Assembly: GCF_001499995.1 (NCBI RefSeq)
Contig: NZ_LQIU01000011.1
Location: 1-64,000, forward strand
Reading direction: 5' to 3'
DNA: 64,000 bases
From: Mycobacterium sp. IS-1496
GTDB taxonomy: Bacteria; Actinomycetota; Actinomycetes; Mycobacteriales; Mycobacteriaceae
Position 1 is the first letter of the stretch. The number at the start of each line of letters is the position of its first letter. The position numbers and the translations under genes are program-made. Positions 62,151-64,000 of this stretch are shown piece after piece. The notes beneath the pieces were generated by a model. The model worked only from the letters and a program-made list of their open reading frames with translations, had not been told where the DNA came from and did not search any database.

Positions 62151-63442
62151 GGCAGCACCGCGGTGACGATCGTGGGTCCGGTCGACGGGCTGGACACCGA
62201 GAACGTGCCGCGCGCCGCGCGCACCCGTTCGTCGAGACCCCGAAGGCCCGTGGCGTTGTCGTCGTCGGCGATCGCCGCACCGCCGCGTCCGTCGTCGAAG
62301 ACCGACACGTACAACGAGTTCGACGGTTCGTCGAACCGCACCGTGACCACGGCCTGACTGGCGCCCGCGTGTTTGGCGACGTTCGTCAGGGCCTCGGCGA
62401 CGACGAAGTAGGCGACGGACTCGGTCTCGTCGGGCAGTCGCCGCGGCAGCTCCAGGTTCAATGTCGTGGGCACACCGGAGTTCTCGGCCCGTTGCACGAC
62501 GGCGGACAACGCCGCGTCGAGCCCGCGGTCGGCGAGGATCGTGGGCGCGATGCCCCGCACCACGTTGCGCAGTTCGACCAGAGCGTTCTTCGCCTCGTCG
62601 TGCGCCTCGGCGATCAACTGCTTCGCCGCGGGCAGATCGGTGTCGAGCTTGGTCTGCGCCAGGCCGATCGCCATGGCCAGCGACACCAGCCGCGGCTGGA
62701 CGCTGTCGTGCAGATCCCGTTCGATGCGGTGACGTTCCGTCTGCGCCGACGACACCGCGCCCGCCCGGGCATCGCTGAGCGCGCTGACCTCGTACTTCAG
62801 CGCCGCGGTGGGCGACGGGGTGAGCAGCCGGCGATCGATGATCGCGTCGAGTGCGGGCGCGAAGACCAGGATCGCGACCGACGCCGCCACGGCCACCACC
62901 GCCAGCGGCCAGGCGAGGGCAGGCGGGAGGAACGCCAGACCCGCGGCGTCGTCACTGTGGTCGATGGCCAGCGCGGCCGCCGGCGCCAGGAACCCGAACG
63001 CCAACAGCGCGAAGGCCAGCGCGGTGGCGAGGACGTCGTAGACCATCCGCAGGTAGTGGTGGGCGAAGACCTTCCAGAACCGGGCGCTGCTGACGTCCAG
63101 CCACAGCTGATGCAACCAGCCCTGGAAGCCGGTGTAGGTGGTCAGGCGCCGGAACGGGCGCCCGATACCCATCCCGAACACCGCCTCACTGCGCACGCGC
63201 TCGACCCGGTCGATGCCCCGGACCAGATAGATGAAAACCACTGCGGCCAGGATGAATCCGATGACCGACGGGATCGAGGACGTGCCGAGCACCAGGATCC
63301 CCAACGGGATCCAGAACCACACCACGCCGATGGCGGCGCCGGTCAGCACGGAAGCCGTCGGGACTATGCCGATGGTGCGGGGTGGTGACGGGGTGTGACT
63401 GACCGCGAGGGACGCGGGTGGGGGGCTGGTGACTGCGACCAT
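62138..63442 (-). CDS. HisKA_3-type sensor histidine kinase with N-terminal membrane sensor domain
   Basis: A 434-residue kinase partner of the NarL-type regulator. The N-terminal half has four to five membrane helices (about 25-75 and 130-210) around a GWLHQLWLDVSSARFWKV segment typical of the actinobacterial 'putative sensor' domain. The dimerisation box QTERHRIERDLHDSVQPRLV carries the phospho-His; the ATPase has ALTNVAKHAGASQAVV and DDGRGGA...GLRGLDERV. This type often senses envelope stress or membrane-acting agents. A TAGGTT hexamer six bases upstream of ATG 63442 suggests a leaderless transcript. Confidence 0.9.
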   Translation of the reverse strand: MVAVTSPPPASLAVSHTPSPPRTIGIVPTASVLTGAAIGVVWFWIPLGILVLGTSSIPSVIGFILAAVVFIYLVRGIDRVERVRSEAVFGMGIGRPFRRLTTYTGFQGWLHQLWLDVSSARFWKVFAHHYLRMVYDVLATALAFALLAFGFLAPAAALAIDHSDDAAGLAFLPPALAWPLAVVAVAASVAILVFAPALDAIIDRRLLTPSPTAALKYEVSALSDARAGAVSSAQTERHRIERDLHDSVQPRLVSLAMAIGLAQTKLDTDLPAAKQLIAEAHDEAKNALVELRNVVRGIAPTILADRGLDAALSAVVQRAENSGVPTTLNLELPRRLPDETESVAYFVVAEALTNVAKHAGASQAVVTVRFDEPSNSLYVSVFDDGRGGAAIADDDNATGLRGLDERVRAARGTFSVSSPSTGPTIVTAVLPCAS

Positions 63443-63448
63443 GCATTC

Positions 63449-63454
63449 AACCTA
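63449..63454 (-). promoter_or_regulatory. -10 hexamer TAGGTT, leaderless start of the sensor kinase gene
   Basis: On the minus strand TAGGTT is followed by six bases and ATG 63442. Confidence 0.5.
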
Positions 63455-63498
63455 TGGAGTCCGCGTCCGCTGCGACACAGCGTTTTCCGCCGAGCCGG

Positions 63499-63516
63499 CC
63501 GGGGGTTAACCCCCGG
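63499..63516. promoter_or_regulatory. Perfect 18-bp palindrome between kinase and oxidoreductase genes
   Basis: CCGGGGGTTAACCCCCGG is self-complementary over all 18 bp and lies in the 90-bp divergent gap, 57 bp from the kinase start and 16 bp from the oxidoreductase start. A dimeric regulator site is likely; which regulator is unknown. Confidence 0.55.
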
Positions 63517-63532
63517 ATGCCAGAATCGCGGT

Positions 63533-64000
63533 GTGCGAATCGGAATGACCCTGCCGGTGATGGAGCCCGATCTCGACTCCGCGACGCTGCGCGCGTGGGC
63601 CCGGACGGTCGACGAGGGGCCGTTCTCCGCGTTGTGCTGGGGTGAGCGGATCGCCTTCGACAATCCCGAGAGCCTGACGCTGCTCGGTGCGGTGGCCGCC
63701 TGGACGGAACGCGTCCGGCTGGTGACGACGGTGGTCGTGCCGCAGTTGCACGATCCGGTCATGCTCGCCAAGGCACTCGCGACCGGCGATCTCATCAGTG
63801 GTGGCCGGTTGACGGTCGGCATCGGCGTCGGTGGCAGGCACGAGGACTACGAGGCGGTGGGCGCGGACCCGGCCACGCAGACCATGCGGCAGATGGCCGA
63901 ACGCGTCGCGGTGATGAAGCGGGTCTGGGCGGGGGAGAAGGTGACCGAGTCCGTGCTGCCGGTGGGGCCGCCGCCGGTGCAGCCGGGCGGCCCGCCGCTG
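63533..64000 (+). CDS. LLM class (F420-type) oxidoreductase, 5' part
   Basis: 156 codons without a stop up to the window edge, from GTG 63533. The start VRIGMTLPVMEPDL, the block PFSALCWGERIAFDNPESLTLL, RVRLVTTVVVPQLHDPVMLAK and SGGRLTVGIGVGGRHEDYEAVG are standard for luciferase-like monooxygenases that in mycobacteria often use F420. The rest of the barrel is outside the window. Substrate unknown. Confidence 0.85.
   Translation, partial: MRIGMTLPVMEPDLDSATLRAWARTVDEGPFSALCWGERIAFDNPESLTLLGAVAAWTERVRLVTTVVVPQLHDPVMLAKALATGDLISGGRLTVGIGVGGRHEDYEAVGADPATQTMRQMAERVAVMKRVWAGEKVTESVLPVGPPPVQPGGPPL

Overview
The window comes from a high-GC actinobacterium and looks like an environmental, probably fast-growing Mycobacterium/Mycolicibacterium. 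The evidence is coding density, frequent GTG starts, 4-bp start/stop overlaps, an IdeR iron box, a CsoR-type copper box, many leaderless-type promoters, and above all gene order. From memory of M. tuberculosis, the order lprE, deaD, acyltransferase (Rv1252c-Rv1254), tetR, cyp130, FAD oxidase, tap, udgB (Rv1255c-Rv1259), monooxygenase, DDN-like, HIT (Rv1260-Rv1262c), cyclase Rv1264, ABC pair Rv1272c/Rv1273c, lprB, lprC, phosphatase, SbcD/SbcC-like (Rv1274-Rv1278), oppABCD (Rv1280c-Rv1283c), canA, cysD, cysNC, Rrf2 (Rv1284-Rv1287) is kept, with blocks swapped in or out. No alignment was run; orthology is by recall of protein sequence and order.

Layout. 0-17.4 kb: DEAD-box helicase and acyltransferase; siderophore-interacting reductase behind an iron box; large sulfatase; tetR-cyp130 with a strong dyad over the P450 start; FAD-linked oxidase; DUF3237/HxlR divergent pair; Tap efflux pump; UdgB; several small redox enzymes. 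17.4-22.5 kb: a truncated paralogue abuts a 1054-residue cyclase/AAA ATPase, followed by a second uracil/hypoxanthine-type glycosylase and the Rv1264-type cyclase. 22.5-29.5 kb: copper chaperone and ATPase, acyl-CoA synthetase, a possible ribbon-helix-helix protein between two copies of a ~61-bp repeat, and a molybdopterin oxidoreductase. 29.5-39.7 kb: heterodimeric ABC exporter, two lipoproteins, phosphatase, SbcD/SbcC-like pair and a histone H1-like PAKKA protein. 39.7-46.5 kb: flavin monooxygenase and the opp peptide importer. 46.5-52.5 kb: two-component system with a small membrane protein and two glycosyltransferases. 52.5-59.5 kb: carbonic anhydrase, sulfate activation (cysD, cysNC, cysQ), cysteine hydrolase, Rrf2 regulator and amino-acid exporter. 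59.5-64 kb: two small secreted proteins, a DUF4097-like membrane protein with a NarL-type two-component system, and a truncated F420-type oxidoreductase.

Coding is nearly continuous. No gap exceeds about 190 bp, and the longer gaps hold repeats or regulatory sites. The most notable non-coding structures are a pair of ~102-bp palindromic elements with identical internal geometry (46.8 and 53.1 kb), a second repeat family flanking the possible ribbon-helix-helix gene, and a MIRU-like mini-ORF joining cysD to cysNC. No tRNA, rRNA, CRISPR array, transposase or phage gene was seen.
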